From the NCBI RefSeq assembly GCF_900157365.1, contig NZ_FUEZ01000004.1:1475066-1539065 (forward strand): a stretch of 64,000 bases of DNA, written 5' to 3'. Of the stretch, positions 26,567 through 35,666 are shown in pieces (within the stretch, counting starts at the first letter, position 1; every line of letters begins with the position of its first letter). The notes below the pieces were generated by a model. That model did no database searches, was not told where the DNA came from, and saw only the letters and a list, made by a program, of their open reading frames with translations. Made by a program: the position numbers and the translations under genes. Source of the stretch: Mycobacterium numidiamassiliense (GTDB lineage: Bacteria > Actinomycetota > Actinomycetes > Mycobacteriales > Mycobacteriaceae).

Positions 26567-27648
26567 CTCGAGCCGAACACTCGGCGCTCGACGCTGAGCT
26601 TCGTGTATCGCCCGCCCAGCAACCATTCGGACACATAGAGGTTTCCGACGGTGTCGGTTGTGACAGAGTGCGGGGAATTGAAGCGATCGCTACGAGGCAG
26701 GTGGGGTACCTCCGTACGCCCATCGCCGGCGAGCGCATTGGGCCATCCGGGCCGGGTCGGCCACCCAGGCTCCGCGGTAGGGTCGTCGCCGATGTACCCG
26801 AGCAGATTGTCCCCGGGATCGAGTACGGCCACTCGCCCATAGAGCTCGGCGACGGCCAGCAGGTCGCCCCACTGAGCAAAATCGCTGGGGCTGTTGAGGA
26901 TCTGCTGACCGAAGGTCCGCAGATAGCGGCCATCGAGGTCGTAGACGAGAACGCGGGTATTGACCCGGTCGGCAATGTAAAGCTCCGGAACCGTTTTGCG
27001 GCGATCGACGAAAATTGCGTGTGGGCACGCGAGTCGTTGACCGACCTCCTCGCCGGTCAGTGTCGACCGATGGTTTCCCTGCTTGTCGAACCGGTGCACG
27101 ACTCCCGACCCGTAACCGTCCGCCACCCAGACGTCGCCCGATCCCCCGAACCGCTCCTCGTCCACGGCGCAGCCGCACGGACAGTATGGTCCCATGGGGC
27201 CGGCCCGGATGGCCGGATCCTGTTGCGGGACAGGCAACTCCGAGTGGATCGTTCCGTCCAGGCTCATCTTCACCACTCGGGGTGCCCGGGTCCGGCAGTG
27301 GACCCCCCTGCCGAACATCGCGGCCCAGTCGGGGTCGCCGTCGTCGGCGCCGCAGCTGAATACGAACCCCGGATCGCTGACCCAGATGAATTCGTCGTCG
27401 CCTTCGCGCACGAGAGTGATGCCGTGACCTTCGGTGAGGCCTGTATCGACCACGCGCAGCAGGCGGCCCGCGGTGTCGAATGCGACGAGTTGCCCAGCGT
27501 GGAAACCGATGATCTCCCCCCCGTCGGTGGCGACGACAGCGTTGTGCACCCAACAGGACGTGGCACCTGGTACGGCGGACAGATCTGCCCAATCACCGAC
27601 CACCTCGTAGGGCGGGATGTTGTTGGGCAGAAAGGCATCTGAGGACAC
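26563..27648 (-). CDS. NHL/SMP-30-like beta-propeller protein
   Basis: 361 aa, GTG start. Repeated blades show the pattern of NHL propellers: the C-terminal SPHSVTTDTVGNLYVSEW, PHAIFVDRRKTVPELYIADR, and CAVDEERFGGSGDVWVADG. Cys residues cluster in GPYCPCGCAV. No clear signal peptide. Proteins of this kind include gluconolactonase-like hydrolases and peptidyl-alpha-hydroxyglycine lyases, so it could be a lactonase for the ring-degradation pathway or a binding protein. It is transcribed away from the neighbouring catabolic operon. Confidence 0.7.
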   Translation of the reverse strand: MSSDAFLPNNIPPYEVVGDWADLSAVPGATSCWVHNAVVATDGGEIIGFHAGQLVAFDTAGRLLRVVDTGLTEGHGITLVREGDDEFIWVSDPGFVFSCGADDGDPDWAAMFGRGVHCRTRAPRVVKMSLDGTIHSELPVPQQDPAIRAGPMGPYCPCGCAVDEERFGGSGDVWVADGYGSGVVHRFDKQGNHRSTLTGEEVGQRLACPHAIFVDRRKTVPELYIADRVNTRVLVYDLDGRYLRTFGQQILNSPSDFAQWGDLLAVAELYGRVAVLDPGDNLLGYIGDDPTAEPGWPTRPGWPNALAGDGRTEVPHLPRSDRFNSPHSVTTDTVGNLYVSEWLLGGRYTKLSVERRVFGSS

Positions 27649-27668
27649 GACGTGGCCTTCCCGTCGCT

Positions 27669-28724
27669 CTATTCGCCGGTGACGCCGGCGTGGCGCGGCT
27701 CGGCGGAACTCGACGGCTTTGACGAAACCCTCTCGGGTTCAGTGTCGTTCACTCTGGACCACACGTCGCCCGCCTCGTCTTCGAATCTGATCCGCACGTT
27801 GGGAGACGCGTCAGGTTCCAACGAATACAGCGCGGACGCGTGTTGGTCCGGCCGTAGCCAGCGCGGGAAGTCCAGGATGTTGTGGGCTGCGAGCAGGTCC
27901 ATCCGGCTGCCTAGGAAGATCGGCTGCCGAGCGGGTACCGCCCCACGTGGGTCGCTCAGCGGATGATGCTCGTCCGGCCACCGACCAACCCCGAGCTTGG
28001 CGACGACCTCGGCGATCGCTTGCCGCGAGCGTTTGGCACCGCCGGGTCGAGCGCGTCCTTCGGAATCGACCGCGCCTACCGAGACCTGCAATCCGACGAC
28101 CAAGGAGGCGCTGTGATTCACCACTGTCACGGCCCAGATCTGCGGCCCGAGCAATGCGACGGGCGTTCGGTAAATCCTCAATCGGCGCGCAGGGGAGGCC
28201 CTTTCGAACTCGGTGGCCAGCTTGCCGAGGTTGCGGTGTGTCAGATCGGCGGTAATGGCTGTCTGTAGCCGGCTTTCGAAGTGAGCATCGCCCTGACCAA
28301 GGTAGCGGGGAATGACCCCCGCCTTGCTCAGCCGCTGCGTCACGTCGCCAACCCAGGCTTGGTCGTCTGCACTGAGGTCAGGGGAGGGAGGCGACTCGGC
28401 GAGGAGCCAGGCGAGTACCAACTTTCCGGCGCGTTGTGCGCGATCGACGTCGCCCATCACTTGAACGACATCGCGCCGCGCCGGGTCGAAGACGGCGATG
28501 AACACGTCGCTCCGGTCCACGATCTGGGCAGATTCCGCGGAAGGATTGAGCCGCTCAGCCCCAGCGGTGCGGTGTTGTCCACCTGAGGGCATGAGCACGA
28601 TCTCGTGTCGCTGCCCACTCGCAGCGTTCCACCAATTCAGAGCCTGACCAATGGCGGGGCGGAATCGATCGGTATCGTCGGGAGAGGCGATCACCACCTC
28701 TGCAACGCGTGCAGCGAACACCAT
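27669..28724 (-). CDS. Hypothetical protein with DUF4062/TIR-like N-terminal domain
   Basis: 351 aa, ATG 28724. The N-terminal 110 residues look like the signalling-type DUF4062 domain: VVIASPDDTDRFRPAIGQAL, a Trp-Trp-Asn before the loop, then SAQIVDRSDVFIAVFDPARRD and KLVLAWLLAE, which form alternating strands and helices. The C-terminal 200 residues contain strand-rich segments of unknown fold with no enzymatic motif I know. It overlaps no neighbours; 20 bases separate it from the NHL gene. Function is unknown and the domain assignment is tentative. Confidence 0.5.
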   Translation of the reverse strand: MVFAARVAEVVIASPDDTDRFRPAIGQALNWWNAASGQRHEIVLMPSGGQHRTAGAERLNPSAESAQIVDRSDVFIAVFDPARRDVVQVMGDVDRAQRAGKLVLAWLLAESPPSPDLSADDQAWVGDVTQRLSKAGVIPRYLGQGDAHFESRLQTAITADLTHRNLGKLATEFERASPARRLRIYRTPVALLGPQIWAVTVVNHSASLVVGLQVSVGAVDSEGRARPGGAKRSRQAIAEVVAKLGVGRWPDEHHPLSDPRGAVPARQPIFLGSRMDLLAAHNILDFPRWLRPDQHASALYSLEPDASPNVRIRFEDEAGDVWSRVNDTEPERVSSKPSSSAEPRHAGVTGE

Positions 28725-28918
28725 CTCATCTCCTCATCGATACGTCGGCACTCCCAGCTGGCCGGCCAGTTGATGACGTTAGGTGCTGTCGAACTCTAGC
28801 GACCATTGCTTCATACGCAAATACCGTCCTACTATAACGAACATGTCTGTATCGGCGTGAGCTGCCATCCGACGTGCGAGATGGCCCACGGGCAGTCGCC
28901 AAATGAACAGGAGAGACA

Positions 28919-30187
28919 TTGTCGGCCGACGGAAGTGTGTTGGAGTTCGAGCCGTTCAAGCCCGGTCCCACTGAGCAGTTGCCAGCGGTGTACGCGGAGC
29001 TGCGAGAGCGGTTTCCCGTCTACCGGAGCGCTTCGAACATCTGGGTGATATCGCGATTTGATGACGTGAAGGCCGTGCAGTCGAATCCTGCGGTGTTCTC
29101 GTCGCGTCCGAACCCCTACGAGGGAGATACTCCGGCGGATGCCGAGATGAAACCCGAGGTCATCGAGCGGCTTATCGCCCTGACCGCCGGAATCCCCGTC
29201 GATATGAACGAGATGGCGTCCGCCAAAACCATCGCCGCCGCTGACCCGCCACAACACACCCGGATGCGCAGAATTGTGAGCAGGGGTTTCACACCCCCGC
29301 GAATCAAGGAGATGGCCGACGCGATCACTGAGATCGTCGACCGCTGCCTGAGCGGTATTAGCGAGCTTCCCAGCTTCGATCTTGTCGAGCGGCTGGCTGT
29401 TCCGCTGCCCGTTGAGATGATCTGTCACATCCTCGGTATCGACCGAAGCGAGTACGGCCACGCCAAACGCTGGTCGGACGTTTTCGCCGCGCATGCCAAC
29501 GGAGAGTTAAGCAATCCCGCCGAACGCAGCGAGGTGATGCTGCGCAACATCAAGGAGTTCAGTACCTACTTCGTTCCGTTGATCGAGGCACGGCGTGTTG
29601 AACCGAGGAATGATTTGGTCAGTGCGATGGTCGCGGCGATCGACAACGAATCACTGACCACTGTCGAAACATTGATGGTGGCGATCACCATCATGGTCGC
29701 CGGCAACGAGACGACGACGAACCTCATCGGCAACGCCGTGGTCGAACTGCTGGCTAACCCCGACCAGCTCACATTATTGCTCGACGATCCGTCGCTGTTG
29801 CCCAACGCGGTCGATGAGGCGAACCGACTGACAACGCCGATCCAGTTCGCGTTTCGTGAGGCGACCGAAGACACCGTGGTTGCCGATACGACGATCCCGA
29901 AGGGAGCCATCGTCGCGCTGCACATGGCCGCCGCAAACCGCGATCCGCGCCGCTTCGATGAGCCCGACCGATTCCTGATCAACCGGGCCCCCGGCAAAAA
30001 CCTGGCCTTCGGACATGGCATCCACTTTTGCTTGGGTGCTCACCTGGCCGGTCAGGAAGTGCGGGCCGCGATCGGCGGGCTACTGCCTCACCTGGACCGC
30101 CTCAAGCTGACCGATGCTCCGCTGCAACGCAATCCGACGGCACTGCTCAACGGATGGCAACGGGTCGAACTAGCGTGGGTGTCCTAG
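28919..30187 (+). CDS. Cytochrome P450
   Basis: 422 aa. TTG at 28919 follows AGGAGAGACA and gives the N terminus MSADGSVLEFEPF. I-helix MVAGNETTTNLIGNAV, ExxR as DEANR, heme loop FGHGIHFCLG with Cys371. Soluble class I enzyme. A second P450 starts 39 bases after its stop, so the two form an operon. They are not close relatives (different I-helix, AGNET against AGGEST), suggesting two successive oxidations. Confidence 0.92.
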   Translation: MSADGSVLEFEPFKPGPTEQLPAVYAELRERFPVYRSASNIWVISRFDDVKAVQSNPAVFSSRPNPYEGDTPADAEMKPEVIERLIALTAGIPVDMNEMASAKTIAAADPPQHTRMRRIVSRGFTPPRIKEMADAITEIVDRCLSGISELPSFDLVERLAVPLPVEMICHILGIDRSEYGHAKRWSDVFAAHANGELSNPAERSEVMLRNIKEFSTYFVPLIEARRVEPRNDLVSAMVAAIDNESLTTVETLMVAITIMVAGNETTTNLIGNAVVELLANPDQLTLLLDDPSLLPNAVDEANRLTTPIQFAFREATEDTVVADTTIPKGAIVALHMAAANRDPRRFDEPDRFLINRAPGKNLAFGHGIHFCLGAHLAGQEVRAAIGGLLPHLDRLKLTDAPLQRNPTALLNGWQRVELAWVS

Positions 30188-30226
30188 TGCCCCAAGGAAA
30201 TTGCCGTTGAACGCGAACAGACGACG

Positions 30227-31438
30227 ATGTTGACGGCCTCGATGCTGCTGGACCCAGCGGTCCTGCAGAACCCCTACGACTTCTATGGGACGCTGCGGGA
30301 GCAGGCGCCGGTTTGGGTGGTGCCCGGCACGGACGTCGTCGCAATCAGTACCTTCGCACTGTTGTCGGAGGCGGTGGCGCGGCCCGAGGACTTCTCCTCG
30401 ACCATGCGTTGTCTGCTCTACCGCGACCAGGATGGGCTGCCGGCCCGCCTCGATTTCGGTCAGGCGGCCATGCCGACGCTGGCCACCGCGGACCCGCCCG
30501 TGCACACCACGCATCGGCGCGCAGTCTTCCCGGAATTGGTCGCACGGCGGATGCGCACCCTGGAGGACGACATTCGCGCGTTGTCAGCGGCCGCAGTCAA
30601 GCAGGCCCTGGATAACGGCAGCTTCGACTTCATGGCGACGATCGGCAACGTGGTGCCGATCACGGTGGTGGCCAGGCTGATCGGCTTTCGCGACATCGAC
30701 CCGATGCAGCTTCTGGAAGCGGCGTTCGACTCCACCACGATGGTGGGCGGCACGATGTCGATGGATGAGCTCAATACTCTCGTGGCCCGCACCGAGACCA
30801 TCGAAGCCTGGATCGCCGACCAGATCGCGGGCACCACAGAGGGCGAAGAAGAAGGAATCCTGCTGGCCGTTCGGCGGGCGCTGGATGCCGGCACCCTGCA
30901 AATTGGCGAGGCCACCATCATCCTGCACACCCTGCTAAGCGCCGGCGGGGAGTCCACGACCAGCCTGCTGGGCAATGCGGTCCGGATGCTCGCCGAAGAT
31001 CCCCGATTACAACAGCGGCTGCGCGAAAAGCCGCAGGAACTCGATGTTTTCGTGGAGGAGGCGCTGCGGCTCGAGTCGCCGTTTCGGCAAATGATGCGCA
31101 GTGTCCCGCACGACACCACGCTGGGAGGCGCGGACATCGCGTCGGGTTCCACGGTCTTGCTGCTCTTCGCGGCTGGGAACCGAGATCGCGCACAGTTCGA
31201 CGACCCGGACCGAATCGACCTGACGCGCGATTCGCCTAAACGCCATCTTGCTTTCGGGCACGGCATTCACTTCTGCGTCGGGGCCGCTCTCGCACGCATC
31301 GAAGCCCGTGCGGTGCTCGGCGCAATCCTCGAGCAGACCCGCGAATTCGCACTCGAGCCGGATCGCGCCCCGCAATGGGTGGACAGCCTGTTGGTCCGCC
31401 GGCACGCACAGCTCCATGTCTGCGCCACACCGCGGTGA
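30227..31438 (+). CDS. Cytochrome P450
   Basis: 403 aa, ATG start. I-helix LLSAGGESTTSLLGN, ExxR as EEALR, heme loop FGHGIHFCVG with Cys350. The length and helix order are standard for a bacterial class I P450. It lies downstream of the P450 at 28919 in the same operon and convergent to the cyclase gene with only 10 bases between stops. The ferredoxin at 23537 is a candidate redox partner. Confidence 0.93.
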   Translation: MLTASMLLDPAVLQNPYDFYGTLREQAPVWVVPGTDVVAISTFALLSEAVARPEDFSSTMRCLLYRDQDGLPARLDFGQAAMPTLATADPPVHTTHRRAVFPELVARRMRTLEDDIRALSAAAVKQALDNGSFDFMATIGNVVPITVVARLIGFRDIDPMQLLEAAFDSTTMVGGTMSMDELNTLVARTETIEAWIADQIAGTTEGEEEGILLAVRRALDAGTLQIGEATIILHTLLSAGGESTTSLLGNAVRMLAEDPRLQQRLREKPQELDVFVEEALRLESPFRQMMRSVPHDTTLGGADIASGSTVLLLFAAGNRDRAQFDDPDRIDLTRDSPKRHLAFGHGIHFCVGAALARIEARAVLGAILEQTREFALEPDRAPQWVDSLLVRRHAQLHVCATPR

Positions 31439-31448
31439 GATTCACCCA

Positions 31449-32978
31449 TCAACAGTCGAACAGCGGCTCGGCCACTTCGGTCATTGCCGATCGGCCTCGA
31501 AGCGACGCCGATCCCCGCGTCGCCCAGTGCTCCCGTTCCACCGCCTGGGCGCGAGCGAGTGCACTGCCGGACGCCAAAACTCTGGAATCCCATTGCTTGG
31601 CGCGATCAGCCAAACGCGCAGCCTCGTTGACGGCATCTCCAATTACCGTGTATTCGTAGCGGTTCTCTGCGCCGATATTGCCTGCGAACACCACACCGGC
31701 GGTTACTCCGATACCGAAGTCCACCAGGGGTAGCTGCCTCAGTTCTGTCCCGAGCCCGCGTGCCGTCGCGAGTGCCGCCGAAGCCGGTTCATCAATCTCG
31801 ATGGGAGCTCCGAACACGGCCAGAACCGCGTCGCCTTCGAACTTATTGATCAGGCCGTGCCGGTCGTGCACGGCCGCGACCACGATGCGGAAGAAGTCGT
31901 TCAGAATCTCCGCGACTTCCTCAGGCGGACGGGCGGCGGCAATCGCTGTCGACCCCACCAGATCGACGAAGAGTACGGCGACGTCTCGAACGTCACCCGA
32001 CAAGGACCCGTCCTGTTGAAGTGCCTGGCGAGCCACGTCGGCGCCCACGTGGCGGCCGAAGAGGTCCCGCAGTTGTTCCCGCTCCTCCAGACCTGCCACC
32101 ATCCGGTTGAATCCGACCTGCAGTCGCCCGATCTCTGAGGGCTCATACACCTCGACGAGCACCCCGTTCTGGCCGTGTTCCACCTCGGTCATCGCGATGA
32201 CAACTTCCCGAACCGGGTCCGAGATCGACCGAGCCACCAAGATCATCGCCCGGGATCCCAAGGCGAGCGACGCCGCAGCGAGCACCAGAATCGGTGTTTC
32301 GATTGGCGCTGACTTCTGCACGAACCAGCCGTTGGAGCGTGAAAGCACGATCAGGGCGATTCCCGCGATGGGCAACGCGCTGAAGAGGCCCCACGTAATC
32401 ATCACTCGTGCAAGCACGCCGGGCATCTCGCCGGACGGGGTTGCGGTCTTCATCGATGCCGCAAGGATGGGCCGCAGGACGCGTTGAGTTATCAGGTAGC
32501 CCATGCAGGCGGTGGCGGCGCCCCCGAACAGAATGGCGGCGCCGATTACCGAGGCGACGGCGCCGCCCGCGCGGAAGTTGACCAGAACAAATACTGCCCC
32601 GCTGGCGGCCCAGATACCGAACTGGACAACGGTCTGGCGGGCAGCTATGCGCATCGCCGCGTGCTGTTGAGCGGGCGTTGGTTCGGCTCCATCGGCGAAC
32701 CAACGGAAGGACGGAACCATGTACCAGACACCGGCCGCACCACCGACGGTTGCCGAGATTGCGACCAGGCCGCACAAAGCGATCAGGTTCCTTTTATTGG
32801 ACAGGATGCCTGGGTCCCCTCCGGTGTTTCGGGTTAGCGAGACGATCATCAACGAGACGGCGCCAGCGGCGAGGATGTGCGCGGAGGTCAGCCCAGCCGC
32901 ATAGCTGGCTCCAAGACGAATTGCTGTTTTACGCCTAGAAGTCCGGCGCGGCAACCGTGGCTCATCAGATGCTTCCAT
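31449..32978 (-). CDS. Membrane class III adenylate cyclase with HAMP domain
   Basis: 509 aa, ATG start. About six hydrophobic segments between residues 20 and 255 form a membrane domain. A HAMP region (about 250-310) with EVEHGQNGVLVEVYEPSEIGRLQVGFNRMV is followed by a catalytic domain. Asp339 (LFVDLVGST) and Asp383 (KFEGDAV) bind metals, Lys379 is the purine-selecting residue and YTVIGDAVNEAARL supplies Asn451 and Arg455. The layout matches mycobacterial Rv1318c/Rv1319c/Rv1320c/Rv3645-type cyclases. It makes cAMP in response to a membrane cue and is transcribed alone. Confidence 0.92.
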   Translation of the reverse strand: MEASDEPRLPRRTSRRKTAIRLGASYAAGLTSAHILAAGAVSLMIVSLTRNTGGDPGILSNKRNLIALCGLVAISATVGGAAGVWYMVPSFRWFADGAEPTPAQQHAAMRIAARQTVVQFGIWAASGAVFVLVNFRAGGAVASVIGAAILFGGAATACMGYLITQRVLRPILAASMKTATPSGEMPGVLARVMITWGLFSALPIAGIALIVLSRSNGWFVQKSAPIETPILVLAAASLALGSRAMILVARSISDPVREVVIAMTEVEHGQNGVLVEVYEPSEIGRLQVGFNRMVAGLEEREQLRDLFGRHVGADVARQALQQDGSLSGDVRDVAVLFVDLVGSTAIAAARPPEEVAEILNDFFRIVVAAVHDRHGLINKFEGDAVLAVFGAPIEIDEPASAALATARGLGTELRQLPLVDFGIGVTAGVVFAGNIGAENRYEYTVIGDAVNEAARLADRAKQWDSRVLASGSALARAQAVEREHWATRGSASLRGRSAMTEVAEPLFDC

Positions 32979-33124
32979 TAGTAGACCATCACTTTCGTAC
33001 AGCGCATCCGACGACTAGCGTGGAGAGCATTAGATATTCTACTTCTGTTGTGATCTAGCTTTCGCACACGCCGAAGATCGTCACGACGCCGCAAGCTCGA
33101 AAACAAGAGGCCAGGACAGACTGA

Positions 33125-34654
33125 ATGACTGCGCAGACGACGCTGATCCCGCACTTCATCGATGGCCGGCGCACGACAGGCCGGTCCGCTCGCACGGCCG
33201 ACGTGCTGAATCCAAGCACCGGTCAGGTGCAGGCGCAGGTACCCATGGCTTCGGCCGCAGAGGTCGATGAGGCCGTGGTCATAGCGATCGAAGCGCAGAG
33301 GGAATGGGCCGCCTTCAATCCGCAGCGTCGGGCGCGCGTGATGATGCGATTTGTCGACCTGGTCAACAAGGAAACGGACGGCCTCGCCGAACTGCTCTCG
33401 TTGGAACACGGCAAGACGGTCGCCGATTCGCGCGGTGACATCCAACGCGGCATCGAGGTCATCGAGTTCGCCATCGGTATCCCGCACTTGCTTAAGGGCG
33501 AGCACACCGAAGGCGCGGGGACCGGCATCGACGTCTATTCACTGCGCCAGCCACTAGGCGTCGTCGCGGGCATCACGCCCTTCAACTTTCCGGCGATGAT
33601 CCCACTGTGGAAGGTGGGCCCAGCGCTGGCGTGTGGCAACGCATTCGTCCTCAAGCCCAGCGAACGGGACCCGTCTGTTCCGGTCAGGCTGGCAGAGCTG
33701 TTCCTCGAAGCGGGACTGCCCAAGGGCGTCTTCCAGGTGGTGCATGGCGACAAGGAGGCCGTCGACGCCATCGTGAACCACCCGCGCATTCAAGCCGTCG
33801 GATTCGTCGGCAGTTCCGACATCGCAAAGTACATCTACTCGACCGCTGCCGCCAACGGTAAACGCGCACAGTGCTTCGGCGGAGCCAAGAATCACATGAT
33901 CGTGATGCCTGACGCCGACCTGGACCAGGCTGTCGATGCGCTCATCGGCGCCGGTTACGGCAGCGCGGGCGAGCGGTGCATGGCCATTAGTGTCGCAGTC
34001 CCGGTCGGCGAGCAGACCGCGGATCGGTTGCGCGCCAGGCTCGTTGAACGGATCAACAATCTGCGCGTTGGCCACAGCCTCGATCCGAAGGCCGATTACG
34101 GGCCACTGATCACGTCGGCGGCACTAGCGCGGGTAAAGGACTACATCGCCCAGGGTATCGAGGCAGGCGCCGAGGCCGTCGTCGATGGACGCGAACGCGC
34201 CAGTGACGACTTGACTTTCGGTGAAGTCGGCCTGGAGGGCGGCTACTTCATCGGACCCACGCTGTTCGACCACGTCACCACCGACATGTCGATCTACCGT
34301 GACGAAATCTTCGGTCCTGTCCTCTGCATCGTCCGGGCAAACGACTACGAAGAGGCGCTCGCGCTGCCCTCCGAGCACGAGTACGGCAACGGCGTGGCGA
34401 TCTTCACCCGGGACGGCGACACCGCACGCGACTTCACCTCCCGGGTCCAAGTCGGCATGGTCGGTGTCAACGTGCCGATCCCGGTTCCGGTGGCCTACCA
34501 CACCTTTGGCGGTTGGAAGCGGTCCGGCTTCGGCGATCTCAATCAACACGGGCCCGCGTCGATCCAGTTCTACACGAAGGTCAAGACTGTCACCCAGCGG
34601 TGGCCGTCGGGTATTAAGGACGGCGCCGAGTTCAGCATCCCGACCATGAAATAG
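33125..34654 (+). CDS. mmsA: Methylmalonate-semialdehyde dehydrogenase (CoA-acylating)
   Basis: 509 aa, ATG start. ALDH fold with GVVAGITPFNFPAMIPLWKV (145-164) and the nucleophile Cys285 in GSAGERCMAISV, the signature of MmsA. The FGGAKNH segment (251-257) replaces the Glu-containing ELGGK of hydrolytic ALDHs, consistent with CoA acylation rather than hydrolysis. It converts methylmalonate or malonate semialdehyde to propionyl- or acetyl-CoA. In this operon it is a likely terminal step for propionyl-CoA production; the BKACE gene follows after 68 bases. Confidence 0.93.
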   Translation: MTAQTTLIPHFIDGRRTTGRSARTADVLNPSTGQVQAQVPMASAAEVDEAVVIAIEAQREWAAFNPQRRARVMMRFVDLVNKETDGLAELLSLEHGKTVADSRGDIQRGIEVIEFAIGIPHLLKGEHTEGAGTGIDVYSLRQPLGVVAGITPFNFPAMIPLWKVGPALACGNAFVLKPSERDPSVPVRLAELFLEAGLPKGVFQVVHGDKEAVDAIVNHPRIQAVGFVGSSDIAKYIYSTAAANGKRAQCFGGAKNHMIVMPDADLDQAVDALIGAGYGSAGERCMAISVAVPVGEQTADRLRARLVERINNLRVGHSLDPKADYGPLITSAALARVKDYIAQGIEAGAEAVVDGRERASDDLTFGEVGLEGGYFIGPTLFDHVTTDMSIYRDEIFGPVLCIVRANDYEEALALPSEHEYGNGVAIFTRDGDTARDFTSRVQVGMVGVNVPIPVPVAYHTFGGWKRSGFGDLNQHGPASIQFYTKVKTVTQRWPSGIKDGAEFSIPTMK

Positions 34655-34722
34655 GCGAGCCTTGACAGGCAACCACTTTCGCACCGTCCCAGCAACTTTC
34701 ACACTCCGGCACAGGAGCAGCA

Positions 34723-35613
34723 GTGAGCGAACCAGTCATCATCGAGGCCGCGATCAACGGCGCGACGTCGAAAACTGTGAATCCGAACGTGCCGGTGACC
34801 GAAGACGAGATCGTTTCGGATGCGCTGGCCTGCTTCGAGGCTGGGGCCGCGATCGTTCACCAGCACATATCGAACCACAACCTCTCCGGCGACGAGGCGG
34901 CCGAGGTGTATCTCAGTATCTGGCGACGGGTGCTGGCCGAGCGGCCAGATGCGTTGTGGTACCCGACAATTAACCTCGGGCCACCAGCTCACTGGTACGA
35001 CCATATTCCGCCCTTGGCGGAGTCCGGACTACTGCGGATGGGAGTCAGCGACCCGGGGTCGGTCAACATGGGAGTCCCGGTGGACGGCCTGCCCGTCGGT
35101 TCGTTCGTGTACAGCAACAGTTTCGACGATGTCGCCCATCAGCTGGAGCTGTGCCACACCCATCAGCTGGGCCCGAGCCTAGCCATCTACGAACCAGGCT
35201 TCCTGCGCACGGTCTTGGCATACCACCGCAGCGGACAACTTCCGCCCGGCTCGTTCATCAAGCTGTACTTCAGCTCCGAGCGGGGTCTCAGCGGAACGGC
35301 ATTCGGGTTGCCGCCAAGCCCTACGGCTCTCGCGGCGTATGTCGAGCTTCTCGACGGCACGGGTCTGCCCTGGGCGGCTTCGGCAGTCGGTGACGACCTC
35401 GTTCGCAGCGAACTGTGCCGCGCTGCACTCGACGCCGGTGGCCACCTGCACGTAGGGCTGGAGTTCTACGCCGGCGACCGCACCCCCACCAATGTCGAGC
35501 TGGTGGTCGAGGCCGTCGAGGCGGCCGCCGCAGCTGGCCGTGAGGTGGCCACCAGCGCCGCCGCCGCCGCACTACTCGGCCTCCTGCGCACCATGGAATC
35601 GGTGCCCCGATAG
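34723..35613 (+). CDS. Beta-keto acid cleavage enzyme family protein (BKACE, DUF849)
   Basis: 296 aa, GTG start with a GGAGCAGCA just upstream. IEAAINGATSKTVNPNVPVT at the N terminus and the metal ligands His46/His48 in AIVHQHIS belong to the family that condenses a beta-keto acid with acetyl-CoA to yield acetoacetate and a new CoA ester. Family members usually read HIHARD at this site; the change to HQHISNH may alter specificity. A truncated copy of the same gene lies at 41464. The downstream D-aminoacylase-like gene suggests amino-group-bearing keto acids. Confidence 0.82.
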   Translation: MSEPVIIEAAINGATSKTVNPNVPVTEDEIVSDALACFEAGAAIVHQHISNHNLSGDEAAEVYLSIWRRVLAERPDALWYPTINLGPPAHWYDHIPPLAESGLLRMGVSDPGSVNMGVPVDGLPVGSFVYSNSFDDVAHQLELCHTHQLGPSLAIYEPGFLRTVLAYHRSGQLPPGSFIKLYFSSERGLSGTAFGLPPSPTALAAYVELLDGTGLPWAASAVGDDLVRSELCRAALDAGGHLHVGLEFYAGDRTPTNVELVVEAVEAAAAAGREVATSAAAAALLGLLRTMESVPR

Positions 35614-35666
35614 ACATTGCAGATTCGAAATCGGGTGCTGGACAACAACAATAGGGAGGTTGACCG

